64,000 bases of DNA from Hymenobacter sediminicola (GCF_014250515.1 NZ_CP060202.1:3531001-3595000), one strand, 5' to 3'. Shown: positions 54,356 through 63,850, counted from the stretch's first letter. The notes: a model not told the origin generated them from the letters alone. Numbers and translations are program-made.

Positions 54356-55657
54356 CTAAGCAGTCAGCAGCTTCCACCAGGAAGTCCAGTCCCAGTCGTT
54401 GTCAGTCGGGAAGCAGGTTTCGTAAGCAAAGCTGAGCTTCAGGTTGTAGGCAATTAGCAGCACCAATCCCAGGGCCAGCACCCCACACCAGCGCGAGTTG
54501 GCTCCTCGCTGCAGCGCCATTCCTAGTGGAAGCGCCAGCACCGGCAAAAAATCAACGAAGCCACGGTGTCCATAGCTGCAGCCCAGCGTGTAGGCCCACC
54601 ACGCCGCGTAGGTGTAAGAAACGCCCAACGCAACCACCGCCACCAGCGCCGCCGTAGCCGGGCGGCTGCGCCATAGCAGCACCAAGCCTACGGGCACCAG
54701 CAGCAACACCGGATTGTAGAGAAACAGCCCGTCTTCGGGCGCCAGCCACACTTCCAGCAGCTTGGGGCGGGCCCAATATGGGAAGCCTTCCTGCCCATAA
54801 CTGTACGTGAGCATGGATCCTTTGAGGTACTGATAGTAGGCCAACTGAGGCAGCAGCAGCAGACCTACGCAGCCGACCAGTACTGCCAGCACCCGCAGGC
54901 TCAGCAACTCTCGTAGCCGCTGCCGCAACCCGGCACTATCGGCCACTCCCCATAGTAGCAACGGCGCCGCCCACACAGCATCAATTGGGCGCAGGGCCAC
55001 AATGAGGGCCAGCCCTAGTCCAATCTGCAGCCATATACCCAGCGCGGAGTTGCGCCCTGTGCTGGCTGGCTGAAGGCGGTGCAAGCCGTGCAGCAGCAGC
55101 GCAAAGGCGAAAAAGGCATACACGTGTGACATGCCCGTTTCGATGATGGCGTAAAACCCCAGGTTGGTACCCAGCAACAGCAATGCCAGCGTAAGCACCG
55201 CCTGCTTGCCCGGCAGCCATTGCTGCAGCACCCGCCATAGCAGCCCCAGTCCCAGCAGCACATACCAAACTGCCGCAATGTCAATGGATTTGTGCTCCAG
55301 TTTGGAGAAACCCGTCTTTTCGGTGCTCAGAGCGTGGGCCGTCAGCCAGAATGGGCTTTGCAGCAGCGCTACTCCATACGGGTACTTGGTTATCACCTTG
55401 CCGGTAGTTCGGTCCAGCTGAAAGCCTTTGCCGGTTTTAAACTCCACGCTATCCGGAAAAGCGCGGGCATCGAAGCCGTAGAGAAAGGTAGCTGGCAGGT
55501 ACACATAGTAGCCGGCTTTGTCGGCCCACACCTCGCTTTTGTAGGTGAAGCGGCCCGCTTTGGACGTGGCGTGGCGGTTGAGGGTGAGCACCAGCAGGGC
55601 AGCGGCCAGCACCAGCCAGCAGCCTGCGGTGCGGAGGAAGGCAGCCGTTATTTGCAT
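54356..55657 (-). CDS. Polytopic membrane protein, GT-C-like, function unknown
   Basis: 433 residues from the ATG at 55657 (frame open 27 codons further). About 10-11 hydrophobic helices. The first external loop (ADKAGYYVYLPATFLYG) recalls GT-C mannosyltransferase-like proteins of Bacteroidota, and the C-terminal loop has YAAWWAYTLGCSYGHRGFVD. No DxD/ExD pair at the expected place stands out, so a sugar transferase role is only a guess. Monocistronic. Confidence 0.55.
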   Translation of the reverse strand: MQITAAFLRTAGCWLVLAAALLVLTLNRHATSKAGRFTYKSEVWADKAGYYVYLPATFLYGFDARAFPDSVEFKTGKGFQLDRTTGKVITKYPYGVALLQSPFWLTAHALSTEKTGFSKLEHKSIDIAAVWYVLLGLGLLWRVLQQWLPGKQAVLTLALLLLGTNLGFYAIIETGMSHVYAFFAFALLLHGLHRLQPASTGRNSALGIWLQIGLGLALIVALRPIDAVWAAPLLLWGVADSAGLRQRLRELLSLRVLAVLVGCVGLLLLPQLAYYQYLKGSMLTYSYGQEGFPYWARPKLLEVWLAPEDGLFLYNPVLLLVPVGLVLLWRSRPATAALVAVVALGVSYTYAAWWAYTLGCSYGHRGFVDFLPVLALPLGMALQRGANSRWCGVLALGLVLLIAYNLKLSFAYETCFPTDNDWDWTSWWKLLTA

Positions 55658-55739
55658 AGAAAGCAGGAGGTCATACGAGCCGCAAACAACGGGAAATACC
55701 AGCGTATTCCGACGCATCACTGGCTGTTTCCAACGCAAA

Positions 55740-55769
55740 ACGCCCCAACATCTTCCGATGCTGGGGCGT
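55740..55769 (-). terminator. Terminator of the S46 peptidase gene
   Basis: Arms 55740-55752 and 55757-55769 pair with one mismatch around TTCC; TTTTG follows on the minus strand. Lies 28 bp past the stop. Confidence 0.75.
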
Positions 55770-55797
55770 CTGTTAGCTTCAGCGCGAAGCGGGCTGC

Positions 55798-58104
55798 TTA
55801 CATGCCAGCCGCTGCGCCTTCTTTGGCTTTCTTCTTCTTGACTTTGGTTTTCTGACCGTCTTCGGTCTTCACCTTCATCTTTTCCACGTCGCTTAGGCCA
55901 GCGGCCGAGGCCGTAGCAGCGCCTACGCCGGGGTTGGGGCCGTTATTTACTACGGTCATTTCATCCACGATGTGCTTGGCACCGCCCAGCTTCTCGATGC
56001 ACCACAGCACGTAGCGGATATCCACGTTGATGCAGCGCTTCAGCTCGGGGTCGTAGGCCAGGTCGCCGGTCATGGCTTCCCAGTTGCCATCGAATGCCAG
56101 GCCAATCAGCTCACCCCGGCCGTTGATAACGGGGGAGCCAGAGTTGCCGCCCGTGATGTCGTTGTCGGTGATGAAGGCGACGGGCAGGTTGCCTTCCTTG
56201 TCAGCAAACCGGCCGTAATCTTTCATTTTCAGAAGTTCCAGCTCTTTCTGAGGCACTACAAACTCCGGGTTGGTGGCGTCTTCCTTTTCCAGAATGCCCT
56301 GGGCCGTGGTTTTGTAGTCGTAGCTCACAGCGTCGCGGCCTTTATAGGGGCGTACGGTACCATAGCTCAGGCGGATGGTGGAGTTAGCATCGGGTGAATA
56401 GACCTTCTGCGTGTTTTTCTCGCGCAGCGCGGCTACATACAGGCGGTTAGCGCGCGTCAGGCCGCTCTGCAGGGCCTGCATTTTGGGCAAAATATTCTGG
56501 GTGTAGTTCGTGTACACCGAGTTGAACGTCTTAAAGCCAGGGTCTGCCTCCAGCTTCGCCAGCGAAGGCGCGGCCAAGAAGGTATTCACCTTGGCTTCCG
56601 AGGTCAGGAAGGAATTGGCATACACGTAGTCGGCGTATTTTTGCATGGAGCCGCCGTACTGCTTCTTTACGGTCTGGAACACGTCGGGCTGCTGCTCGGC
56701 GGGCACGTCTTTCATGTACAGGCCCATCAGCGCGGCAAATACCTTCTTGTCAGTAGAGGCGCTGTAGTCTTTGAAATACTCAGCTACTGGCTCCTTCAGG
56801 TCGGCGGTGGCTTTGCTGATGGCAGCTTTGTCGGCGGGAGTGGCTTTGAGGGCCATGTACAGCGGCATCATGCGCGAAGAAAGCGTGATGATTTCGGTAC
56901 CGAAAGCAGCCTCGTTCACGTAGTTGGCGCTCAGGTTGTATTGGCGCAGACCGGCATAGGCTTGGTTGATGCTGTTCAGAGCTTCGCCGTACTGTTGGCC
57001 ACGGGCCGGATCCTGGGCAATCCACTGCATCAGAGACGCTTCCTCGGCTTTCTTGGCATCCACCGTTTTCAGACGGTTCATGCCTTCATTCTGGCCGATG
57101 AAATACTTCCAGTAGTTGGCTATGTTGGCGTATTTCGAGGCATACTTCAGGCGCAAAGCGGCGTCCTGGTCCATGTCTTCTTTCCACAGCTTCAGGCGCG
57201 TGTCACGCAGCTTGATGCGGGCGGGGTTGCTCTGGTCGAGCGTCATCTGCAGACCGGCAGCAGGCAGGAAGCGCTGCGTGCGGCCCGGGAAGCCAAACAC
57301 CATGGCAAAGTCGCCTTCATTCACGCCCTGCAGGCTTACGGGCAGGTGCTTCTTGGGCACGTACGGAATGTTGTCGGCCGCGAAGCCGGCAGTAGGCTTG
57401 TTGTCTTTGGAGGCGTACACCCGGAACATCGAGAAGTCGCCGGTGTGGCGGGGCCACATCCAGTTGTCGGTGTCGCCACCGAACTTGCCCACGGCTTCGG
57501 CCGGCGCACCTACCAGGCGCACATCACCGAAGCGCTGGTACACGAACAGGTAGTACTCGTTGCCGCCGAACATGTCGCGCACGTAGGCGACGTACTGGCC
57601 GTTTTCTTTGGCCGCGTCGGCCATTTCCTTCTGGCGCTTCTGCACCGTGGCTACCCGCTCGGGCTCAGGCGTGGCGGCCGTGACGCCCTCCAGCACCTTG
57701 CCGGTCACGTCTTCCATGCGCACCAGAATATCCACGAACAGACCTGGATTAGTTTTTTCCTCGGCACGAGTGGCCGCGAAGAAGCCTTTTTCCAGGATGT
57801 TGTTCTGCGGGGTGCTGTGGCTCTGGATGGCGTCGTAGCCGCAGTGGTGGTTGGTGAGCAGCAAGCCCTGGCTGCTGACGAACTCGCCGGTGCAGAAACC
57901 GCCAAGTTGCACTACCGCATCTTTCAGCGAGGCATTGTTGACGTCGTAGATTTCCTCGGCCGTGAGCTTGAGGCCTTTCTTCTGCATGTCGGCCTGGTTG
58001 AGCCGTTTCACGAACAGGGGCAGCCACATGCCTTCATCGGCACGGGCCGTGAGGGGCAGTAGCAGCGTTAGCAGCAGGGCCTTGGCCCAGTTGTTCTTGC
58101 GCAT
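55798..58104 (-). CDS. S46-family dipeptidyl-peptidase, DPP7-like
   Basis: An exported (periplasmic) serine exopeptidase releasing dipeptides from peptides. 768 residues with a signal peptide (ending LTARA). The triad is visible: His in LLTNHHCGYD (86-87), Asp223 in RHTGDFS and Ser655 in GGNSGSPV. The residue at 673, Arg in DPP11 (acidic P1 preference), is Gly here (FDGNW), so the DPP7 type with hydrophobic P1 is expected. The C-terminus carries an extra 35-40 residues rich in Lys, Ala and Gly. A -7-like element lies upstream. Confidence 0.93.
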   Translation of the reverse strand: MRKNNWAKALLLTLLLPLTARADEGMWLPLFVKRLNQADMQKKGLKLTAEEIYDVNNASLKDAVVQLGGFCTGEFVSSQGLLLTNHHCGYDAIQSHSTPQNNILEKGFFAATRAEEKTNPGLFVDILVRMEDVTGKVLEGVTAATPEPERVATVQKRQKEMADAAKENGQYVAYVRDMFGGNEYYLFVYQRFGDVRLVGAPAEAVGKFGGDTDNWMWPRHTGDFSMFRVYASKDNKPTAGFAADNIPYVPKKHLPVSLQGVNEGDFAMVFGFPGRTQRFLPAAGLQMTLDQSNPARIKLRDTRLKLWKEDMDQDAALRLKYASKYANIANYWKYFIGQNEGMNRLKTVDAKKAEEASLMQWIAQDPARGQQYGEALNSINQAYAGLRQYNLSANYVNEAAFGTEIITLSSRMMPLYMALKATPADKAAISKATADLKEPVAEYFKDYSASTDKKVFAALMGLYMKDVPAEQQPDVFQTVKKQYGGSMQKYADYVYANSFLTSEAKVNTFLAAPSLAKLEADPGFKTFNSVYTNYTQNILPKMQALQSGLTRANRLYVAALREKNTQKVYSPDANSTIRLSYGTVRPYKGRDAVSYDYKTTAQGILEKEDATNPEFVVPQKELELLKMKDYGRFADKEGNLPVAFITDNDITGGNSGSPVINGRGELIGLAFDGNWEAMTGDLAYDPELKRCINVDIRYVLWCIEKLGGAKHIVDEMTVVNNGPNPGVGAATASAAGLSDVEKMKVKTEDGQKTKVKKKKAKEGAAAGM

Positions 58105-58163
58105 AACAATGAGTGGGAATTAGGGAAAGGAAACCGGGCGGCCTCAATCGGGCAACCCGCCTC

Positions 58164-58171
58164 CAAAGCTA
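58164..58171 (-). promoter_or_regulatory. Candidate -7 element (TAGCTTTG) of the S46 peptidase gene
   Basis: Minus-strand exact TAnnTTTG match, 59 bp before the ATG. TTG 13 bases upstream is too close for a standard -33 box. Confidence 0.35.
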
Positions 58172-58285
58172 CGAAAAGGCGGTGCAACCCATAGGCAGCT
58201 AGCTGCGCAAAAATTTACCCCGAAGCGTGCCTGTGCTGGCGGCCTCTCCCGGATTTATTCCGCACCGTTTCCGGTTCTTTGTGGC

Positions 58286-58507
58286 ATGTCGTTCTTGTTC
58301 CGCCAGTTTTTCCTGGGCTTGCTCTGGGTGTACCGTCACCTGATTTCGCCGCTCACGCCGGCCAGCTGCCGCTATACGCCCACCTGCTCGGCCTACGCGG
58401 TGCAGGCCATCGAAAAGTACGGCCCGTGGCGTGGCGGGCGGCTGGCACTGCGCCGCATAGCCAGTTGCCATCCTTGGGGCGGCCACGGGCACGACCCAGT
58501 ACCGTAA
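58286..58507 (+). CDS. yidD: YidD membrane protein insertion efficiency factor
   Basis: 73 residues, the normal size. The signature [20 protein letters not shown] is followed by [15 protein letters not shown] and [14 protein letters not shown], including the three conserved cysteines. YidD is an amphipathic peripheral inner-membrane protein assisting YidC-dependent insertion. Unlike the usual rpmH-rnpA-yidD-yidC order, it stands alone here, between the S46 peptidase and an unrelated lipoprotein. Confidence 0.93.
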   Translation: MSFLFRQFFLGLLWVYRHLISPLTPASCRYTPTCSAYAVQAIEKYGPWRGGRLALRRIASCHPWGGHGHDPVP

Positions 58508-58654
58508 GCAGATACTCCACTAGCGTTGCTTACGCCGCTACACAGGCCAAATAGCAAACGCGCCACCTCATGGGCGCATGTTCCGTACAAGGCATAGTCA
58601 GCTGCTCCGGCTCTTTGGGTCGGGCAGCTTTTTTTTCACTTATGCTTACTTCCG

Positions 58655-59557
58655 ATGCCCAGAATATTTCTGCTTAGCCTTGGCCTGATTACGATGCTGA
58701 GTACTGCCTGCTCGCAGGCACAAAGCGACACGGCCAAGGAAATGAACGACTCTCCTAAAACCGAAAAGAAAAAAGACAAGAAAGGCAAAAAGGACAAGGC
58801 AAGCAGCGGTCCGGTGGCTTCTCTGCAACCAGTAGGTGAGTTGCAGGGCGGCATTCCGGAAAGCTCCGGGCTGGCACATGGCGGCCGCCCCGGCACCTTC
58901 TATACCCACGGCGACGCTGGTACCAGCTCTACTCTGTACCTCATCAATGAGCAGGGCGAGAAGTTGGGTGAGCGGGAATTGCCCGTCCGCAACATCGACT
59001 GGGAAAGCCTCGCTGATGATGGCAAAGGCACTGTTTTCGTGACGGATGCTGGCAACAACAATAACTCCCGCCGCGACTTGGCCATTTACCGCGTCAATCC
59101 GCAACAGCCCAACAGCGTTGGCAAAATCAGCTTCCGCTACCCCGACCAATCGGCCTTCCCGCCCGCAAAAGAGGAACGCAACTTTGATTGTGAAGCCTCG
59201 CTCTGGCACGACGGCAAAGTATATCTGTTCACGAAAGACCGGGCTACACAGAGCACCAGCAAAGTGTACAGCGTATCAGATCAGCCCGGCTCCTACGTTG
59301 CCGAGCTGTTGGCTAAGCTGCGTATTTCCGGCGAAGTAACCGGTGCCGACCTCAGCCCCGACGGCCGCCACTTAGCGCTGCTGGGCCGCCAGGAGCTGTA
59401 TCTCTTTGAAGGGAATGACCTGAATGGCGCACTGAAAGCCACACCCAAAAGCGTTTCTTTGAAAGGGGCCGGCCAAACAGAAGGGGTTCTGTTTCTCGAC
59501 AACGGCACGCTGCTCATCAGTACCGAAGAAGGTGCCCTGTACCGGTACAATCTCTGA
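58655..59557 (+). CDS. Lipoprotein with a probable beta-propeller, SdiA-regulated-like
   Basis: 300 residues. The signal ends LSTACSQAQ; then comes a Lys/Asp/Ser linker with a KKKDKKGKKDK run, then a beta-rich domain from about 55. Visible strands: GIPESSGLAHGGRPGTFYTH, NIDWESLADDGKGTVFVTD, NFDCEASLWHDGKVYLFTKD and GADLSPDGRHLALLGR. These are blade-like repeats as in SdiA-regulated or phytase-like proteins. No catalytic residue identified. The lysine-rich linker may bind negative surface polymers (inference). Confidence 0.6.
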   Translation: MPRIFLLSLGLITMLSTACSQAQSDTAKEMNDSPKTEKKKDKKGKKDKASSGPVASLQPVGELQGGIPESSGLAHGGRPGTFYTHGDAGTSSTLYLINEQGEKLGERELPVRNIDWESLADDGKGTVFVTDAGNNNNSRRDLAIYRVNPQQPNSVGKISFRYPDQSAFPPAKEERNFDCEASLWHDGKVYLFTKDRATQSTSKVYSVSDQPGSYVAELLAKLRISGEVTGADLSPDGRHLALLGRQELYLFEGNDLNGALKATPKSVSLKGAGQTEGVLFLDNGTLLISTEEGALYRYNL

Positions 59558-59573
59558 TACTCCAGTTATATTT

Positions 59574-59627
59574 AAAGTTCACAAAAAAGCCGCCTGCTCT
59601 AAAGCAGGCGGCTTTTTTGTGAACTTT
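59574..59627. terminator. 25-bp perfect hairpin, bidirectional terminator
   Basis: Arms 59574-59598 and 59603-59627 are exact complements with a CTAA loop; an A6 and a T6 run lie inside the stem. Between the convergent propeller lipoprotein (+) and lgt (-). Confidence 0.85.
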
Positions 59628-59630
59628 GCA

Positions 59631-60635
59631 TTAGGCCTTAATAGCCTTTTTATCCTTGGCTTCCTGTTCCTCCAGGTCGCGGGGGGCGTAGCCATAGGGG
59701 TTCTTGGGGTCTTTGCCGGCCCGCCACAGCACCCACAGCCCCACCAGAATCAGCGGCAGGCTTAGGAGTTGGCCCATGTTCAGGGGCAGCTTATCTTCAA
59801 AGGCTTCCTGGTTTTCCTTCAGGAACTCACCCAGGAACCGCTGAGTGAACAATAGCACCACAAACAACCCGAATAGCAAGCCGCGGGGCGTGCGGTCCTT
59901 GGTGCGGTTCCACATGCCGTATAGTACCAGCAGCAGCAGAATACAGAAGGCAGCTTCGTAAATCTGGGTAGGGTGGCGCGGCACCGCCATCGGCGAATCG
60001 GCCGCGACGGGCGTGCCAGCAGGCAGCAAGCGGTACCCGCGGCTACCATCGGCGTGCACAATAGGCTCAGCAGCTACTTGTACAGCACCGGCCGGCAACG
60101 GCTGCACAGCTGGCTTGAGGTGTTCCGCGTCACGCACAAACACAAACCCCCAGGGCTTGTCGGTAGGCTCACCCACGATTTCTGAGTTCATGAGGTTGCC
60201 CAGGCGAATCATGGCCCCACCCAACGCTACTACAATCACAATCCGGTCGAGCACCCAGAGGTAATCGAACTTGTTGTTGCGGGCAAACAGGTAGGTAGCC
60301 AGCAAGATGCCCAGTGTGGCGCCGTGGCTGGCCAGGCCGCCTTCCCAAATCTTGAAAATCTCCCAGAAATGCTCACTGGTGAGATAATATGCCGGGTCGT
60401 AGAACAACACGTGGCCTAAGCGGGCCCCCAGGATGGTGCCCACCAGCATATAGATGGTGATGACATCAACCCAGCGCGGCGACACCCGCTCTGACTTGTA
60501 GATGTGCGACAGAATGAATGTGCCGAACACAAAGCCCGACATAAACAACAGCCCGTACCACCGTAGCGTCAGCGGCCCGATATGGGCCAGAATGGGGTCT
60601 TTATCCCAGGCGATGAAAGCAAGAAAGGAGAGCAT
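59631..60635 (-). CDS. lgt: Prolipoprotein diacylglyceryl transferase
   Basis: Transfers diacylglycerol from phosphatidylglycerol to the lipobox cysteine of prolipoproteins, in the inner membrane. 334 residues, about seven helices. Visible: GPLTLRWYGLLFMSGF, GARLGHVLFYD, the WEGGLASHGATLG motif with the conserved His, and IRLGNLMNSEIVG (the Lgt signature with the conserved Arg and Asn). The loop after the signature (150-200) is longer than in E. coli. Many lipoprotein genes in this window depend on this enzyme. Confidence 0.95.
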   Translation of the reverse strand: MLSFLAFIAWDKDPILAHIGPLTLRWYGLLFMSGFVFGTFILSHIYKSERVSPRWVDVITIYMLVGTILGARLGHVLFYDPAYYLTSEHFWEIFKIWEGGLASHGATLGILLATYLFARNNKFDYLWVLDRIVIVVALGGAMIRLGNLMNSEIVGEPTDKPWGFVFVRDAEHLKPAVQPLPAGAVQVAAEPIVHADGSRGYRLLPAGTPVAADSPMAVPRHPTQIYEAAFCILLLLVLYGMWNRTKDRTPRGLLFGLFVVLLFTQRFLGEFLKENQEAFEDKLPLNMGQLLSLPLILVGLWVLWRAGKDPKNPYGYAPRDLEEQEAKDKKAIKA

Positions 60636-60660
60636 GGTTACGAAAAAGATGGAAAGGATT

Positions 60661-60668
60661 CAAAGGTA
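60661..60668 (-). promoter_or_regulatory. Candidate -7 element (TACCTTTG) of lgt
   Basis: Minus-strand exact match to TAnnTTTG, 25 bp before the ATG. No clear -33 box. Confidence 0.4.
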
Positions 60669-60741
60669 GTCAGACATTCAATTTCTAACTGCGCCTCTGC
60701 TCTCACTCTGATGCGGCGCAGACTGTAGCAGGCGCCACTGG

Positions 60742-61023
60742 CTAATCGGTGGGCAAATAGAGCTGGGATTGACTAGACTCCGCTGAGCGTGGCGTGGCAC
60801 CGTCGCCGCTCAGCAACAACACGATTATCAGCATAGCGGCGTAGCTGGGCCAGCGTAGCCAGGTAGGTAGCGGCTGACGATCTGCGGTGACCTTAACCAC
60901 GAGCCGGGCGCGCACGCGGCTGTAGAAAAATGGCCGGGGCTGAGCAGATGGCTGATTGCGCCACTGGCGCAACAGGTTTCCCCATTCTTCATCGGCTGGG
61001 GGCCGGGTGGCAGGATCAGTCAT
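60742..61023 (-). CDS. Small single-helix membrane protein, putative anti-sigma partner
   Basis: 93 residues: a cytoplasmic N-terminal half (EEWGNLLRQWRNQPS) and one membrane helix near 65-80 (WPSYAAMLIIVLLLSG), with a short outer tail. It overlaps the ECF sigma gene end by 8 bp. Position and topology suggest an anti-sigma factor. There is no zinc-type HxxxCxxC motif and the cytoplasmic part is short, so the assignment rests on context. Confidence 0.5.
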   Translation of the reverse strand: MTDPATRPPADEEWGNLLRQWRNQPSAQPRPFFYSRVRARLVVKVTADRQPLPTWLRWPSYAAMLIIVLLLSGDGATPRSAESSQSQLYLPTD

Positions 61024-61687
61024 GGCGCAAAGAAAGATGGGTGCGAAGCGTTTTGCGGGCCCGAAACAACAGAGATTCCACGGCCGGCACCGTGGTTTCC
61101 AGGACGGCGGCTATTTCCTCGTAGCTCAGGTCCTGTTCGTGGCGCAGCGTGAAGGCCACCTGCTGCTGACCGGGCAAGCGGGCAATGTGCGCCAGCAACA
61201 GCGCCACCTGCTGCTGCCCTTCCAGTTGCGCCTGCGGATGCGCGTGGTCAGGCGGCTCGTGCAGCACTTGGTTGTTGAAGCCCAGCAGGCTGGTGAAGTA
61301 GGCGAAGCGCTTCTGGGCCCGGGCCCGTTGCCGGTGTTTCAGAGCCCGCGAAGTAGCCAGCCGATACAGCCAAGTGCTCAGCGCAGCTTCTCCCCGAAAC
61401 CGACCAATGGTTTGGTACACCTCCACGAACACCTCCTGCGCCACGTCCTCGGCCTCTTCCGGCGACTGGAGCAGTGCCAGCACCGTGCGGTAGATGCGGT
61501 TCTGGTAGCGTTCCACCAGCGTACGGAATGCGGTCTCACTGCCTTGTTGCAACTGTGCTACCAGCTCGGCATCGGCGGTGGCAGCAACGCTTTGTGCAGG
61601 AGCCAGAACGCCGTGAACAGCAGGCAGCGGAAGGGTATACACCAGGGAAGTGGGAACGGAAGGACAGAAAAGAAACCCACTCAGCAC
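61016..61687 (-). CDS. ECF-subfamily RNA polymerase sigma factor
   Basis: 223 residues at the longest; GTG at 61642 would give 208. Region 2 is seen as ELVAQLQQGSETAFRTL, NRIYRTVLALLQSPEEAEDV and AQEVFVEVYQTIGRF; region 4 as RLPGQQQVAFTLRHEQDLSYEEI with VLETTVPAVESLLFRARKTL. A GCGCAA/TTGCGC repeat (61737-61751) lies upstream. Followed by the putative anti-sigma gene with overlapping coding sequence. Confidence 0.9.
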   Translation of the reverse strand: MLSGFLFCPSVPTSLVYTLPLPAVHGVLAPAQSVAATADAELVAQLQQGSETAFRTLVERYQNRIYRTVLALLQSPEEAEDVAQEVFVEVYQTIGRFRGEAALSTWLYRLATSRALKHRQRARAQKRFAYFTSLLGFNNQVLHEPPDHAHPQAQLEGQQQVALLLAHIARLPGQQQVAFTLRHEQDLSYEEIAAVLETTVPAVESLLFRARKTLRTHLSLRHD

Positions 61688-61852
61688 CCGGCTTTCACGG
61701 AACTACTGAGGCGACACCTGCTTAGGCCATATTAGCGCGCAAAACTTGCGCTGAGCCGCCATATTTCTCACAGAAAATTGACTATCAATTTATTGCACAC
61801 CAAAATCTGCTATACCCTTTCCTCTAAAGCTCAGCTACCATCGGCCAGCGCG

Positions 61853-63787
61853 CTACAGCGCATTCAACTCCTCGGTGTAGCCGCCGCTCAGGATGGGGAA
61901 GCGCAGCCAGGAACGCGGGTCCACGTTGTAGTCGTCGAGGTGGAAACTGGGGGCGTACCGTTCGCGCTTCCACTGGTTGCGGCTCCAGAGACTATAGAAG
62001 CGTTTCACGTAGATTTTGAGCTGCTCTGGGTCAGCAGCAGCATCTTCCTGCACCAGAGTAGCCAGCACTTGGCGCGGGCTGAGCCGGTCATAGAAGGAAA
62101 GTCGCTCTATGCGGTTGAGCAGCACGTAGGGCATCAAATCCCGTTCATCGGTCTGCTTGTCTTCCAAGGGGCGCAACTCGGCGGTGGGCTGCAGGCTGTT
62201 CACGTGGCGCAGGGCCGGGTAGTTCAGCTCGGTTTCGGCCCAGCGCAGCCATTTCTTCACAAAGTCCTTGTCGACGCCAGCAATAGGCGAAATGCTGCCG
62301 GCCGTGTCACCATCCATGGTGCAGTAGCCTACGCTGGCCTCCGAGCGGTTAGAAGTAGTAATCAGTAGGCAGTTCTGCACGTTGGCCAGCAGCCAGATGG
62401 CAGGAGCCCGCACCCGCGCCTGAATGTTCTGCAGGGCTAGGTCATCGGTTTTCCAGGTCAGCTGGCGGTGGAGTGCCTGCTCAATCTTGCCAACGTAGCC
62501 GTCTACTTCGGCGTCAATTTCCCAGTTGTAAAACACTGCCCCTAGCGAATCAGCCAGCTCTTTTGCCGAGTTAAACGTGTCATCGGACGAGTTGACGGTG
62601 CCCTGATAGGCGCAAGTCAGCAGGCGTTGTGTGATTCGCTGATTGGCGGTTGTCTGTGCTCTGTTGGGCTCTGCTAGTGAAGCGTCTTTGGGGCCGGGGG
62701 CATCCTGGTCGGCTACAGCCACAGCCGGGCCGGCTATCAGCTCGATTTCCTCCGCCGTGAAGCAGCCGGATCGGCGCATAAATTCAGCCGTGCCTAGCTC
62801 TGCCGCACCCAAACGAACCATTTCGGCCACCGCTACGGCACACATGCACGAGTCGGCGCCGCCGCTCAAACTCAGCACAAAGCCGCGGCTGCGGGCCTTG
62901 CGCAAATAGTCAAACAGCGCCAGGCTCAGCGCTTGGTTCAGTTCCCGATACTCGTCGGGTGCGGGCAACGGCTGGATTTCTTCGGCACGAGGCTGTTCAG
63001 TGGCAAAATCCACGTCCACGCACTCCATATCTACTTCCTTGAAGCTCATAAGCTGGTTGCGCAGCAGCAAATGGCCGTTGCGGGCTACCAGAATTTCCCC
63101 ATCGTAGACAGTACGGCCGGCTTCGTTGCCGAGCAGGTTAGCATAGAGGTAGGTGCAGTTGAACGTGCGCGAAGCCTTGGTCACCAGTTGGTAGCGCACA
63201 TCGGTTTTGCTCATGGCAAAGTGGCTCGCCGACGGATTTACAATCAGGTCTACGCGGCCCATGAGGCGGCAGGCGGGGCGCACGTCATCAGGACGCCACG
63301 CATCCTCACAGATTTCAAACCCAAACTTCACACCCTGATGCTCGAAAATCAGGTCGCCGAGTGTCCACTCCTCCCCTTCCCACTGCACGGTGGTGGTTTC
63401 GCCAGCTGGCCAGGGCTGGAAAAAGCGTGGCTCGTAATGGACACCGTCGTTGGCGAGAAACTGTTTGGCCGCGAAGCCCAGAATCTGTCCGTCGCGGAGC
63501 ACGGCGGCTGTGTTGTACGTTCGGTGGTTGAGACGGATGGGCAGGCCCACTACCACACAAATGCCATTGGTCCAAGGCCGCACCTGCTGCAGGTGCGCCA
63601 GCGCCGATTCGGGTAGCCAGTCGCTCAAAAACAGGTCTTCGCAGTTGTAGCCCGTCAGGCAGAGTTCCGGCAAGCACAGCAACTGCACGCCGGCTGCTTT
63701 AGCCTGCTCTATGGCCTCGCGGATAGTGCGCAGGTTGTGGGTCCAGTCAAACGGTATCTGGTTGAGGGCGGCGCCGGCTATTCGCAT
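61853..63787 (-). CDS. nadE: NAD+ synthase (glutamine-hydrolysing)
   Basis: Amidates deamido-NAD to NAD+. 644 residues: an N-terminal nitrilase-type glutaminase with the Glu-Lys-Cys triad (LPELCLTGYN; AAKQFLAND; FEICEDAW), and a C-terminal synthetase with the PP-loop SLSGGADS and later TTSNRSEASVGYCTMDGD. The ATG at 63787 begins the first strand of the nitrilase domain and is well supported. About 60 bp separate its start from the hairpin that follows rnc. Confidence 0.95.
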   Translation of the reverse strand: MRIAGAALNQIPFDWTHNLRTIREAIEQAKAAGVQLLCLPELCLTGYNCEDLFLSDWLPESALAHLQQVRPWTNGICVVVGLPIRLNHRTYNTAAVLRDGQILGFAAKQFLANDGVHYEPRFFQPWPAGETTTVQWEGEEWTLGDLIFEHQGVKFGFEICEDAWRPDDVRPACRLMGRVDLIVNPSASHFAMSKTDVRYQLVTKASRTFNCTYLYANLLGNEAGRTVYDGEILVARNGHLLLRNQLMSFKEVDMECVDVDFATEQPRAEEIQPLPAPDEYRELNQALSLALFDYLRKARSRGFVLSLSGGADSCMCAVAVAEMVRLGAAELGTAEFMRRSGCFTAEEIELIAGPAVAVADQDAPGPKDASLAEPNRAQTTANQRITQRLLTCAYQGTVNSSDDTFNSAKELADSLGAVFYNWEIDAEVDGYVGKIEQALHRQLTWKTDDLALQNIQARVRAPAIWLLANVQNCLLITTSNRSEASVGYCTMDGDTAGSISPIAGVDKDFVKKWLRWAETELNYPALRHVNSLQPTAELRPLEDKQTDERDLMPYVLLNRIERLSFYDRLSPRQVLATLVQEDAAADPEQLKIYVKRFYSLWSRNQWKRERYAPSFHLDDYNVDPRSWLRFPILSGGYTEELNAL

Positions 63788-63850
63788 GGGTCGGGAGAAG
63801 GTTAGTCCTGCAAATCAACTCCATTTTGGCGGATTGGGTTGCTACTAAGT

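Noticed and set aside
56641..58062. A 473-codon open frame antisense to the S46 peptidase gene
   Set aside because: The minus-strand gene has its full catalytic triad and signal peptide; the plus frame has no recognisable domain.
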